Assembly (NCBI RefSeq): GCF_001648155.1
Contig: NZ_CP015199.1
Coordinates: 3,667,001-3,731,000, forward strand
DNA length: 64,000 nt
Direction: 5' to 3'
Source: Chryseobacterium glaciei
GTDB lineage: Bacteria; Bacteroidota; Bacteroidia; Flavobacteriales; Weeksellaceae
Shown: one piece after another, positions 1 through 7,885 of the stretch
Layout of the letters: each line of letters opens with the position of its first letter
How positions within the stretch are numbered: the stretch's first letter is position 1
Notes under the pieces: model-generated
What the model was told of the DNA's origin: nothing
Database searches by the model: none
What the model saw: only the letters and a program-made list of their open reading frames with translations
Position numbers and translations under genes: made by a program

Positions 1-69
1 AAATCAGTTCTTAATAAAAAAGGCTTAAAAATTTTAGAAATTATCAGGAATAGAAAAGAGATATTCTGA
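1..69 (+). CDS. possible 3' end of an upstream gene
   Basis: An open frame enters from the window edge and stops with TGA at 67-69, giving about 22 basic residues ending in RKEIF. It is too short to identify and could be chance. The REP-like element that follows at 103-173 often lies just after genes in related genomes, which weakly supports a gene end here. Confidence 0.25.
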   Translation, partial: KSVLNKKGLKILEIIRNRKEIF

Positions 70-102
70 TAAAGAAAACATTGAACTTGCTGACATTTTT
101 TT

Positions 103-173
103 GGAGCTTAATCCCGCTTTCCATTACAATCTTTTTTTGCAAAAAAGGATTTTCATTACAATCGCGGCTAGGG
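103..173. repeat. REP-like intergenic hairpin element
   Basis: The segment begins GGAGCTTAATCCCGCTTTCC and ends CGGCTAGGG. It contains a stem made of AATC-TTTTTTTGC and GCAAAAAA-GGATT. It resembles a repetitive element that I recall from flavobacterial intergenic regions, usually downstream of genes. That assignment is from memory. The hairpin itself is visible and could act as a terminator. Confidence 0.45.
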
Positions 174-201
174 TTGCAGTCTGTTACTTAAATATTGACA
201 A

Positions 202-251
202 ATATCTACCAAGTTTGTCATCCTGATTTTTATGACAGACTTGGTAGATAT
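202..251. repeat. 20-bp inverted repeat (hairpin)
   Basis: Two 20-nt arms at 202-221 and 232-251 pair with a single mismatch around a 10-nt loop. No T run follows, so a simple terminator is not obvious. It lies in the gene-free stretch left of the eCIS operon and may be a terminator for the upstream gene or a small repeat element. Nothing else was recognised in 252-515 apart from A/T-rich sequence. Confidence 0.55.
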
Positions 252-515
252 GTGCCATGAAGAGAATTAAAATCGACATTTAATTAATGTCCATTTTTAG
301 GCTGAAATAAAATAATTTTTAACAATAAAACCATACCACATTTTCATGTGTACATTTCACTGAGTTTTGATTAAGAGAATTGTTATTTAAAATTTTATTT
401 TTAGTATTTGTTTTAAATATTTGATTTATAGATTGTTATAATAGTTGTTTTTTCATGCTTTATTGAAAAACAAAAATCCTATTTACTGCAAAGACAGGTT
501 TGACCCCTCAAAATA

Positions 516-548
516 TTTGTCTTTTGATTGGGGATGATTGTATGTTTG
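516..548 (+). promoter_or_regulatory. candidate promoter of the eCIS structural operon
   Basis: TATGTTTG at 541-548 fits the Bacteroidota -7 consensus TAnnTTTG. TTTG at 516-519 is a possible -33 box with 21-nt spacing, and a second TTTG lies at 523-526. The start codon of the first eCIS gene is at 575, which would leave a short leader. Confidence 0.45.
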
Positions 549-574
549 CACCATAATAATAAAGAACAGAAATT

Positions 575-1138
575 ATGATTGATAACGTACTTAAAATTTT
601 ACAAAATAAGCTGAACGATCCAATAAATGGATTAAAAGATGACGATGGGGAAGTTAATATAGCTGTTGTTAATAATATCGCAAAACATGAAGACGAAGAT
701 TCCACAAATCTTAAAAATAAGGTCGTAATTACCCTATTGACCGTTGAGGAGGAATCTACAATGAAAAACACCCCAAGATATAATAAGCTAAAAACAACGC
801 CGGTTCGCTATGAATTGGAAAGTGCTCCGGCTTATCTGAATTTATATGTAATGATCGCTGCCAACAGAGATGCTTATGACAAATCATTAGCGAATGTTTC
901 AAAAGTGATTGAAATATTTCAGACAAATAACGTGCTGGAGGCTGATGATTACAAATTCAGAATAGAATTGCACTCCATTCCTTTTGAGCAGTTAAGTTAT
1001 GTCTGGGGATTATTAGGCGGAAAGGTAATGCCTTCTGCATTCTATAAAATCAGTGTAATAAAAATTGCTCCAAACACAGCACCGCTCGATGTTGAATTAA
1101 TTGATGAGGTAAATATTAAAAGCTTTAAAGTCGATTAA
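575..1138 (+). CDS. eCIS tube/sheath terminator, DUF4255 (Pvc16/Afp16-like)
   Basis: This 187-residue protein matches the DUF4255 (Pvc16 N-terminal) family, which caps the distal end of the tube and sheath in contractile injection systems. Visible family features are the N-terminal helix MIDNVLKIL, the strand KVVITLLTVEEE, the central segment PAYLNLYVMIAANRD and the late FEQLSYVWGLLGGK motif. It corresponds essentially to the conserved domain alone, shorter than the classical Afp16/Pvc16 proteins. It is the first gene of the structural operon and lies 51 bp before the first sheath gene. Family assignment is by recognition, not by search. Confidence 0.85.
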   Translation: MIDNVLKILQNKLNDPINGLKDDDGEVNIAVVNNIAKHEDEDSTNLKNKVVITLLTVEEESTMKNTPRYNKLKTTPVRYELESAPAYLNLYVMIAANRDAYDKSLANVSKVIEIFQTNNVLEADDYKFRIELHSIPFEQLSYVWGLLGGKVMPSAFYKISVIKIAPNTAPLDVELIDEVNIKSFKVD

Positions 1139-1189
1139 TCATAAAAACAAAAATAAAAACTAATAACCTTTAACTTAAATTTTTAAAAC

Positions 1190-2947
1190 ATGCCAAATCC
1201 AACAACGCCAGGCGTTTCAGTTGAAGAAATTACCAAACTTCCAAATTCAATTTCATTAATAGATACAGCTATGCCTGTATTCATAGGGTATACTGAGCTA
1301 ATACCCGAAGGCTATGATATTAATAATAGTAAAAATAAAAAGCTTAAAATCAGCTCTCTTTTGGAATTTGAGGATAAGTTTGGAAGAGCAAAAAAGGAAA
1401 GTATCCAACTGAAAGATACCAAAGATAAAGGACTAACTCTTATAACACCGGAAGTACAGTTTTTAATGTACTATTCGCTACAGATGTATTTTGCCAATGG
1501 TGGCGGTCCATGCTATATTGTTTCAACAGGGACTTATGCTTCGGCTTCAGCAGGAGTGCAGTTATCTTCCCTGAAAAACGGATTAGATAAGATCGAAACC
1601 CTAGAAGCTATTAAAGATCCAATTCTTATTGTTTTCCCTGATGCAGTATCATTAACCGAACCAGATTTTTACGACCTTTATAATTATACAATAGGAAAAT
1701 TAGATACGAAAAATAGGTTTGCCATTTTAGATACATATGAAGGGAATTCTGCAATTACATCAAACAATCTTAATACAATTGGGCACTTTAGAGCTGGAAT
1801 ACTAAGTCCAACCAGCCAAGCTGCAGCTTATTTTCCACATCTACAGACCATTTTGAATTATACTTTTGATGAGAGTGAAACTGCGATCACACATACCGGT
1901 TTACAACAAGCAGGACAGAGTAGCGCGACTTTTTACGAAGGGCAGCTTGATGCTTTAGAAGAATTAGGAAGCTTAGCAAGTGAAGAAATCTTGAGCAGAT
2001 CTGCAAATGCTTCGGTACTTGCCGACTTATTAGGCCAGGCTATTGCAATTGCGGAAGAAATTAATGAAACTGCTGATGATACAGGTCAACCGGGTGATGC
2101 AAAGGCAACTTTAGTAGAAGCAATTAATGAGGCAAAATTTGTCTTAAATGCCATACACGACGGAACAATAGACAATTTTGAGATGCCTGAGGATTTAGAT
2201 GTAGATGCTCCTATTTTTAAGGGAGAATTTGATGACTTAATAAGTGCAATTCTTGGAGTAAAAGACGAAAAAGGAGATGCAGATGGTAAAAAACTTAAAG
2301 ATTTAAAATTATCGAATTCGGCATTATACAATCAGATAAAAAAAGAGATCGCATCATTAAAAGTTATTTTACCTCCATCATCAGCAATGGCAGGAGTATA
2401 TGGTAGAGTAGACAATACAAGAGGTGTCTGGAAAGCTCCGGCAAACGTAAGTCTTAAATATGTACTTGCTCCGACAGAAAAAGTTTCAGAACAAGAGCAA
2501 TCAGGTTTAAATATACATGATACTGGAAAATCAATCAATGCGATCAGAACTTTTACAGGAAAAGGCACTTTGGTTTGGGGAGCAAGAACGCTTCAAGGGA
2601 AAGATAAAAACGATGATAGTACAGATAATGTATGGAAATATATTCATGTACGTCGCTATTCTGATATGTTGGAACAATCGATAAACGTAGCGCTCAAAAT
2701 ATTTATTGATGAACCTACTATTCCCTCCACGTATTTAAGAGCAAAAACAATGATAGAAAATTTTCTTAACCAACAATGGATAGAGGGTGCATTAGCCGGA
2801 AGTACTCCGAAAGAAGCTTACAAAGTACAAGTTGATGGAACCAAAGATGGAAATATTAATATTTTGAAGGCAACTGTCGAAATAGCATTAGTACGCCCTG
2901 CAGAATTTATTGTATTAAAGTTCTCACACAAATTACAACAATCATAA
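1190..2947 (+). CDS. eCIS sheath protein 1, with acidic insertion
   Basis: This 585-residue tail-sheath protein belongs to the Afp2/3/4, Pvc2/3/4 and T4 gp18 families. Sheath subunits wrap the inner tube and contract to drive it into a target. The N-terminus (TPGVSVEEI), the segment FANGGGPCYIVS, the block SINAIRTFTGKGTLVWGART and the C-terminus RPAEFIVLKFSHKLQ are all conserved. Residues about 230-370 form an acidic, helix-prone insertion (for example EELGSLASEEIL and DGTIDNFEMPEDLDVDAPIF) that is absent from the 446-residue paralogue at 5239. It probably sits on the outer surface of the sheath. The leader TTAAATTTTTAAAAC is much like those of the other two sheath genes. Confidence 0.93.
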   Translation: MPNPTTPGVSVEEITKLPNSISLIDTAMPVFIGYTELIPEGYDINNSKNKKLKISSLLEFEDKFGRAKKESIQLKDTKDKGLTLITPEVQFLMYYSLQMYFANGGGPCYIVSTGTYASASAGVQLSSLKNGLDKIETLEAIKDPILIVFPDAVSLTEPDFYDLYNYTIGKLDTKNRFAILDTYEGNSAITSNNLNTIGHFRAGILSPTSQAAAYFPHLQTILNYTFDESETAITHTGLQQAGQSSATFYEGQLDALEELGSLASEEILSRSANASVLADLLGQAIAIAEEINETADDTGQPGDAKATLVEAINEAKFVLNAIHDGTIDNFEMPEDLDVDAPIFKGEFDDLISAILGVKDEKGDADGKKLKDLKLSNSALYNQIKKEIASLKVILPPSSAMAGVYGRVDNTRGVWKAPANVSLKYVLAPTEKVSEQEQSGLNIHDTGKSINAIRTFTGKGTLVWGARTLQGKDKNDDSTDNVWKYIHVRRYSDMLEQSINVALKIFIDEPTIPSTYLRAKTMIENFLNQQWIEGALAGSTPKEAYKVQVDGTKDGNINILKATVEIALVRPAEFIVLKFSHKLQQS

Positions 2948-2970
2948 AAAATCAATCACGAACAAAAATT

Positions 2971-2985
2971 CGAAGTCGTACTTCG
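2971..2985. promoter_or_regulatory. small hairpin between sheath genes
   Basis: CGAAGT and ACTTCG pair around a 3-nt loop in the 73-bp gap between two sheath genes. No T run follows. It may protect mRNA ends or partly attenuate transcription; this is an inference. Confidence 0.3.
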
Positions 2986-3020
2986 AGGAATAATTAATAT
3001 TAATTTAAAATTTTTAACAA

Positions 3021-4742
3021 ATGAATTACAAAACCCCTGGAGTCTATGTGGAGGAGCAGGAAAAATTTCCACCTTCCGTAGCGCAAGTTGAAACAGCTAT
3101 TCCCGCTTTTATCGGGTACACAGCAGAAGGAACAAAAAACAAACCAACAAGAATCTCTTCAATGTTGGAATACGAAACCCTTTTTGGTAAAGCAAACCCG
3201 GAAGTTTTTGCGGTAGCTTTCAAAGATGGCGTTGCAACAGCAACACAAACTAAGGTAAGCGACTTCAAAATGTATTATGCTATGCAAATGTATTTTGCTA
3301 ATGGTGGTGGCCCTTGTTATATCGTTTCGGTAGGAGATTACAGCGGTCTGGTGACTGTAGGAACCTCTACAACGGTAGGAACTCTATTATACGGTCTTGA
3401 GTTGTTAAAGAAAGAAGACGAGCCTACTCTTATCGTTTTTCCGGATCTTCAAGGTTTAGTCCCTTCTACTGCTGATGTTGCTACTGCTCAAGCCGCTGCT
3501 CAAGTTGCAGACAGTAATAAAATTGCGGCGACTGCTGCTAAAGATGCTGCTAAAGCTGTTACAGACGTTGTTGCTGGTGCTAATGTAGATGCCGCTGTGG
3601 ACGCTGCTGTTGCTAAGGCTATTACTTATATTGTTAATGACCCTAACAATGCACAAATCGCTGCTGCTCAGGCTGCTCAGGCTGTCGTAGATGCTGTTAA
3701 GGTTGCTGCTGTTGTTAATAATGCTACTGTTACTACTGTTAAGGCTGCTGCTCAGGTTGTTGCTGATGCTTTTAACACAGATCTTACGACTGTTACAACT
3801 ATTGCTACAGCTGCTACAGCTGCTAAATCTTTAGCTGTTTCCAGAGCTGGCGATGCTGCTGGTATTAGCCTAACGTACTCTCTGTACAACAAAGCTTTAG
3901 ATCAGGCAGAATTATTAAAAGACAGATTCGTAATTATGGATGTTCTTGGAGATGATGTTACTTTTAGAAAAGAAGTAGTTGCTACAGGTTTAAACTATGG
4001 TGCAGCTTATCATCCAAAGTTAAAAACAGTTTTGAGTTATGATTTCAAGGATGCAGATATTTTAGTTACTGGTGCATCTGGTATTACAAATTTAGCAGCA
4101 TTGAAATTAGCAAGCTCAGAATTATACAATCAAGCCAAAAAAGCAATTGCATCGAAACAAGTGGTAATGGCTCCATCATCATCAATGGCAGGAGTTTATG
4201 CTAAAGTGGACAGTACTTCAGGAGTATTTAAAGCACCGGCTAACCTAGGACTTAACTTCGTTGAAGCTCCAATAGTAAAAATTTCTGACAGAGAGCAGGA
4301 TGCTCTTAATGTAGATCCAACATCGGGAAAATCAATTAACGCGATCAGAACTTTTACAGGAAAAGGAACATTAGTTTGGGGCGCAAGAACACTGGACGGA
4401 AACAGTAATGAGTGGAGATATGTTTCTGTACGTCGTTTCTTCAACATGGTGGAAGAATCTGTGAAAAAATCTACAGAACGTTTCGTTTTCGAACCGAATA
4501 CTGCTAATACTTGGATTCGTGTACAAACGATGATCGAGAATTTCCTTAATCAACAATGGCAAGACGGCGCATTGGCTGGAAGCAAACCTGAAGAAGCTTA
4601 CTACGTAAGTGTTGGTTTAAACAAAACAATGTCTGCTCAGGATATTTTGGAAGGAAGAATGGTCATTGAAGTTGGTATGGCTGCGGTTCGTCCTGCTGAA
4701 TTTATTGTGCTACGTTTTTCACACAAGTTGCAAGAAGCATAA
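3021..4742 (+). CDS. eCIS sheath protein 2, with Ala-rich insertion
   Basis: This 573-residue sheath paralogue starts TPGVYVEEQ and ends RPAEFIVLRFSHKLQEA. Residues about 148-286 are an Ala/Val/Thr-rich insertion of predicted helix repeats such as AAAQVVADAFNTDLTT, encoded by DNA rich in GCT codons unlike the flanks. The shorter paralogue at 5239 moves directly from the same upstream strand (PTLIVFPD) to the conserved LYxxALDxAxLxKDRFVIMD segment, so this is a discrete inserted surface domain. About the last 140 residues are nearly identical to sheath 3, and the DNA there is nearly identical too, pointing to a recent duplication or gene conversion. Confidence 0.93.
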   Translation: MNYKTPGVYVEEQEKFPPSVAQVETAIPAFIGYTAEGTKNKPTRISSMLEYETLFGKANPEVFAVAFKDGVATATQTKVSDFKMYYAMQMYFANGGGPCYIVSVGDYSGLVTVGTSTTVGTLLYGLELLKKEDEPTLIVFPDLQGLVPSTADVATAQAAAQVADSNKIAATAAKDAAKAVTDVVAGANVDAAVDAAVAKAITYIVNDPNNAQIAAAQAAQAVVDAVKVAAVVNNATVTTVKAAAQVVADAFNTDLTTVTTIATAATAAKSLAVSRAGDAAGISLTYSLYNKALDQAELLKDRFVIMDVLGDDVTFRKEVVATGLNYGAAYHPKLKTVLSYDFKDADILVTGASGITNLAALKLASSELYNQAKKAIASKQVVMAPSSSMAGVYAKVDSTSGVFKAPANLGLNFVEAPIVKISDREQDALNVDPTSGKSINAIRTFTGKGTLVWGARTLDGNSNEWRYVSVRRFFNMVEESVKKSTERFVFEPNTANTWIRVQTMIENFLNQQWQDGALAGSKPEEAYYVSVGLNKTMSAQDILEGRMVIEVGMAAVRPAEFIVLRFSHKLQEA

Positions 4743-4781
4743 AATAATTAAACTAAATAACAATTAAATATAAATAAAATT

Positions 4782-5213
4782 ATGAGTACATATCCATTAG
4801 TAAAGTTTGCCTTTGAAGTAGATTGGGGCGGAACAAAAGTAGGTTTTCAAGAAGTATCTGGTTTAAATATTGAAGCTGGTCTTATTGAATACAGACATGG
4901 AGCAAGTCCGGATTTCAGCAAAATTAAAATGCCCGGATTGAAAGTTTTCAATAACATTACTTTAAAGAGAGGAACTTTCAAACAAGATAACGAGTTTTTC
5001 GCTTGGTTCCAGTCAATTCAATTGAATACAGTAGAAAGAAGATCAATTACTATCTCACTTTTAGACGAAAACGGAGAGCCTGCAGTCACTTGGAAAGTGA
5101 AAAATGCATTCCCACTTAAATTACAGTCAACAGATTTAAAAGCTGAAGGTAATGAGGTTGCTATTGAAACTTTAGAATTGGCACACGAAGGATTAACTAT
5201 TGAAAATAACTAA
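4782..5213 (+). CDS. eCIS inner tube protein, copy 1 (Afp1/Pvc1, gp19-like)
   Basis: This 143-residue tube subunit of the T4 gp19/Hcp-like family (phage_T4_gp19) stacks as hexameric rings to form the inner tube. The hallmarks are FAFEVDWGGTKVGFQEVSGL near the start, the PGLKVFNNITLKRG segment, and the C-terminal IETLELAHEGL strand. The protein is identical to the one encoded at 6619 and the two genes differ only at scattered silent positions. It sits 39 bp after sheath 2 in the high-copy block of the operon. Confidence 0.95.
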   Translation: MSTYPLVKFAFEVDWGGTKVGFQEVSGLNIEAGLIEYRHGASPDFSKIKMPGLKVFNNITLKRGTFKQDNEFFAWFQSIQLNTVERRSITISLLDENGEPAVTWKVKNAFPLKLQSTDLKAEGNEVAIETLELAHEGLTIENN

Positions 5214-5238
5214 TTATTAACATTAAATTTTAAAAAAA

Positions 5239-6579
5239 ATGAATTACAAAACACCTGGAGTCTACGTAGAGGAAATCGCAAAATTCCCACCATCTGTAGC
5301 ACAAGTAGAAACGGCTATTCCTGCTTTTATCGGATATACTGAAAAAGGGCCAAAAAATGAACCAACAAGAATCTCTTCTATGTTGGAATACGAAACAATT
5401 TTTGGAAAAGCAAAAAACGAAGCTTTTACATTTGCTGTAGTTGCAGAAACTACTACACCGCCAATTAAACCTAGAACAGTTACTGCCGAGTTAACAGCGC
5501 CTAATCTTTTCAAAATGTATTATGCTATGCAGATGTATTTTGCTAATGGCGGTGGACCATGTTATATTGTTTCTGCTGGAGAATCGGCTGGCTATCCAGC
5601 TTCGGTAGTGAAATCTGAATTGGAAAAGGGTCTTAATACTTTAGAGAAAGAAGACGAACCGACTCTTATTGTTTTCCCAGATGCTGAAGGTTTAAGTTCA
5701 GACAACGCTTATGATTTGTATGGACAAGCTTTAGATCATGCAGGATTGATGAAAGACAGATTTGTTATCATGGATGTTATTGGAAATAACGACGCAACTG
5801 CGGTTGATGAGTTTAGACTAAAACTGGATAGCAGCGAAAATTTAAAATATGGTGCGGCTTATTATCCAAAATTAGAAACAGTTTTAAGCTATAGCTATGA
5901 TCCAGCGATTACTGTTGGAACTAATACTTTAGAATATTGGAAAACTAATGACTCTGAATTGTATAACTTAGCTAAAGCAGCAATCGAGTCTAACAAAGTA
6001 GTAATGGCTCCATCATCAACAATGGCCGGAGTTTATGCTAAAGTAGACAGTACTTCAGGAGTATTTAAAGCACCTGCTAACATTGGACTAAACTATGTAG
6101 TAGCACCTAAAGTAAAAATCTCTCATGAAGATCAAGAAATTCTTAACGTAGATCCAACTGCTGGAAAATCAATTAACGCGATCAGAACTTTTACAGGAAA
6201 AGGAACATTAGTTTGGGGAGCAAGAACGTTAGACGGAAACAGCAATGAATGGAGATATGTATCAGTACGTCGTTTCTTCAACATGGTGGAAGAATCTGTG
6301 AAAAAATCTACAGAACGTTTCGTTTTCGAACCTAATACTGCTAATACATGGATTCGTGTACAAACGATGATCGAGAATTTCCTTAATCAACAATGGCAAG
6401 ACGGCGCATTGGCTGGAAGCAAACCTGAAGAAGCTTATTACGTAAGTGTTGGTTTGAACAAAACCATGTCTGCTCAGGATATTTTGGAAGGAAGAATGGT
6501 CATTGAAATTGGTATGGCTGCGGTGCGTCCTGCTGAATTTATTGTGTTACGTTTTTCACACAAGTTGCAAGAAGCATAA
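5239..6579 (+). CDS. eCIS sheath protein 3 (no large insertion)
   Basis: This 446-residue sheath protein is the most compact of the three and gives the baseline architecture: N-terminal TPGVYVEEI, the FANGGGPCYIVS segment, the middle VMAPSSTMAGVYAKVD block, and the C-terminal contraction-linker domain ending FSHKLQEA. It is probably the main sheath subunit, but this cannot be decided from sequence. From about residue 306 onward it is nearly identical to sheath 2, and the identity continues through the following tube gene. Confidence 0.95.
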   Translation: MNYKTPGVYVEEIAKFPPSVAQVETAIPAFIGYTEKGPKNEPTRISSMLEYETIFGKAKNEAFTFAVVAETTTPPIKPRTVTAELTAPNLFKMYYAMQMYFANGGGPCYIVSAGESAGYPASVVKSELEKGLNTLEKEDEPTLIVFPDAEGLSSDNAYDLYGQALDHAGLMKDRFVIMDVIGNNDATAVDEFRLKLDSSENLKYGAAYYPKLETVLSYSYDPAITVGTNTLEYWKTNDSELYNLAKAAIESNKVVMAPSSTMAGVYAKVDSTSGVFKAPANIGLNYVVAPKVKISHEDQEILNVDPTAGKSINAIRTFTGKGTLVWGARTLDGNSNEWRYVSVRRFFNMVEESVKKSTERFVFEPNTANTWIRVQTMIENFLNQQWQDGALAGSKPEEAYYVSVGLNKTMSAQDILEGRMVIEIGMAAVRPAEFIVLRFSHKLQEA

Positions 6580-6618
6580 ATTAATTAAACTAAATAACAA
6601 TTAAATATAAATAAAATT

Positions 6619-7050
6619 ATGAGTACATATCCATTAGTGAAATTTGCCTTTGAAGTAGATTGGGGCGGAACAAAAGTAGGTTTTCAAGAAGTATCTGGTT
6701 TAAATATTGAAGCTGGTCTTATTGAATACAGACATGGAGCAAGTCCGGATTTCAGCAAAATTAAAATGCCTGGATTGAAAGTTTTCAATAACATTACTTT
6801 AAAAAGAGGAACTTTCAAACAAGATAACGAGTTTTTTGCTTGGTTCCAATCAATTCAATTGAATACAGTAGAAAGGAGATCAATTACCATTTCACTTTTA
6901 GATGAGAACGGAGAGCCTGCAGTAACTTGGAAAGTGAAAAATGCATTCCCACTTAAATTACAGTCAACAGATTTAAAAGCTGAAGGTAATGAGGTTGCTA
7001 TTGAAACTTTAGAATTGGCACACGAAGGATTAACTATTGAAAATAACTAA
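6619..7050 (+). CDS. eCIS inner tube protein, copy 2 (Afp1/Pvc1-like)
   Basis: This second gene encodes the same 143-residue tube protein as 4782-5213. Complete amino-acid identity with only silent nucleotide changes suggests selection for dosage, since hundreds of tube subunits are needed per particle. The gene is followed after 2 bp by the third tube-like gene, which implies tight co-translation. Confidence 0.95.
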   Translation: MSTYPLVKFAFEVDWGGTKVGFQEVSGLNIEAGLIEYRHGASPDFSKIKMPGLKVFNNITLKRGTFKQDNEFFAWFQSIQLNTVERRSITISLLDENGEPAVTWKVKNAFPLKLQSTDLKAEGNEVAIETLELAHEGLTIENN

Positions 7051-7052
7051 TC

Positions 7053-7520
7053 ATGGCTATCTTATATCCTCCAACTAGTTTCTCATTTATTGTTAACGGG
7101 ATTTCAACAACAGAGGGTATTGACTCCAGATTTCAGTCTATATCTGGTTTATCAACAGAAATTGCAACTGAAGAATACGCCGAAGGAGGCGAAAACAGAT
7201 TTCTTCATCAACTTCCTTTGAGACCAAAATATGATAATTTAGTTCTTAAGCGTGGATTAATTGTAAGTTCCGGATTGATAAGCTGGTGTAGAAATGCTAT
7301 GGAAAACTTCCAGTTTGAACCCCGAGACCTGATCATTACTCTTTCAGGAGGACTACAATCTACAGCACCTTTAATGGTTTGGAACGTAGTTGGGGCATAC
7401 CCAGTAAAATGGAACGTTTCAGAATTCAACGCAGAAGAAAGCAAACTTGCTATTGAAACAATAGAACTGAAATATAGATATTTCACAATACCTTCATCGT
7501 TAGCAAGCTTAGGCTTGTAA
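7053..7520 (+). CDS. eCIS tube initiator-like protein (Afp5/Pvc5)
   Basis: This 155-residue member of the gp19-like family is divergent from the two main tube proteins. Shared features are PPTSFSFIVNG near the start, FQSISGLSTEI, the LVLKRGLI strand and the C-terminal IETIELKYRYF strand. In Afp/PVC systems the divergent tube protein at this gene position (Afp5/Pvc5) connects the spike and baseplate to the tube, and position and length agree. Its start codon is only 2 bp after the preceding stop. The gene is followed by the long hairpin at 7532-7650. Confidence 0.9.
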   Translation: MAILYPPTSFSFIVNGISTTEGIDSRFQSISGLSTEIATEEYAEGGENRFLHQLPLRPKYDNLVLKRGLIVSSGLISWCRNAMENFQFEPRDLIITLSGGLQSTAPLMVWNVVGAYPVKWNVSEFNAEESKLAIETIELKYRYFTIPSSLASLGL

Positions 7521-7531
7521 TTTCTAAATCT

Positions 7532-7650
7532 AATCTAAGCACCTGAAAGTGTGTTAGTCTTCAGATAACATTCAGCAAAAATTTTTCAGATAAAAAAAAC
7601 AAAAGATTGGTCTATAACAAGACTGAACACACTCTTTATGTGCTTAGATT
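7532..7650 (+). promoter_or_regulatory. long bulged hairpin between tube and baseplate genes
   Basis: Two nested stems are visible. AATCTAAGCAC (7532-7542) pairs with GTGCTTAGATT (7640-7650). GTGTGTTAGTCTT (7549-7561) pairs with AAGACTGAACACAC (7619-7632) with a bulge. TTTTAAAA follows. It may act as a partial terminator or mRNA stabiliser that lowers expression of the downstream baseplate genes relative to tube and sheath genes. Function is inferred; the pairing is directly visible. Confidence 0.6.
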
Positions 7651-7723
7651 TTTAAAAATAAACATGTTAAATCATTGGTTATTAGTGTTTTGAATATTAA
7701 TAATTGATTAAAAAACAAACGAA

Positions 7724-7885
7724 ATGCCAATAGAAATAAAAGAGCTTCACATTAAAATAAATGTGGACGAGAAAACAGCAGCAACGACAACTGCGACATC
7801 AGTTGATGAAGCAAAGATTATGCGGGCAGTTAGCGAAAGTGTAGAGCAGGTAGTAAATATTGAACAACGTAAAAAAGAGAGATAA
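7724..7885 (+). CDS. small DUF5908 protein (Afp6/Pvc6 position)
   Basis: This 53-residue protein begins MPIEIKELHIKINVDE and has a Thr/Ala-rich middle and a basic end (QRKKER). The start MPIEIRELxIK is the signature of the DUF5908 family, which lies between the tube gene and the LysM gene in eCIS loci, where Afp6/Pvc6 is found. Its stop codon overlaps the start codon of the next gene (TAATG at 7883-7887), which supports the reading frame and translational coupling. The precise function is unknown; a baseplate-assembly role is inferred. Confidence 0.85.
   Translation: MPIEIKELHIKINVDEKTAATTTATSVDEAKIMRAVSESVEQVVNIEQRKKER

Larger units (their letters stand above)
4320..7050 (+). repeat. tandem duplication of sheath 3' end plus tube gene
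   Basis: The segment 4320-5213 recurs at about 6157-7050 with an offset of 1837 bp. It covers the last third of the sheath gene, the 39-bp spacer and the whole tube gene. The spacer (AACTAAATAACAATTAAATA) is identical in both copies. The encoded tube proteins are identical, so the copies are recent or are kept alike by gene conversion. Confidence 0.85.

Noticed and set aside
3456..3656. Minus-strand frame opposite the Ala-rich sheath insertion
   Set aside because: It is a shadow of the GCT-rich repeats, Ser/Asn-rich with no leader.
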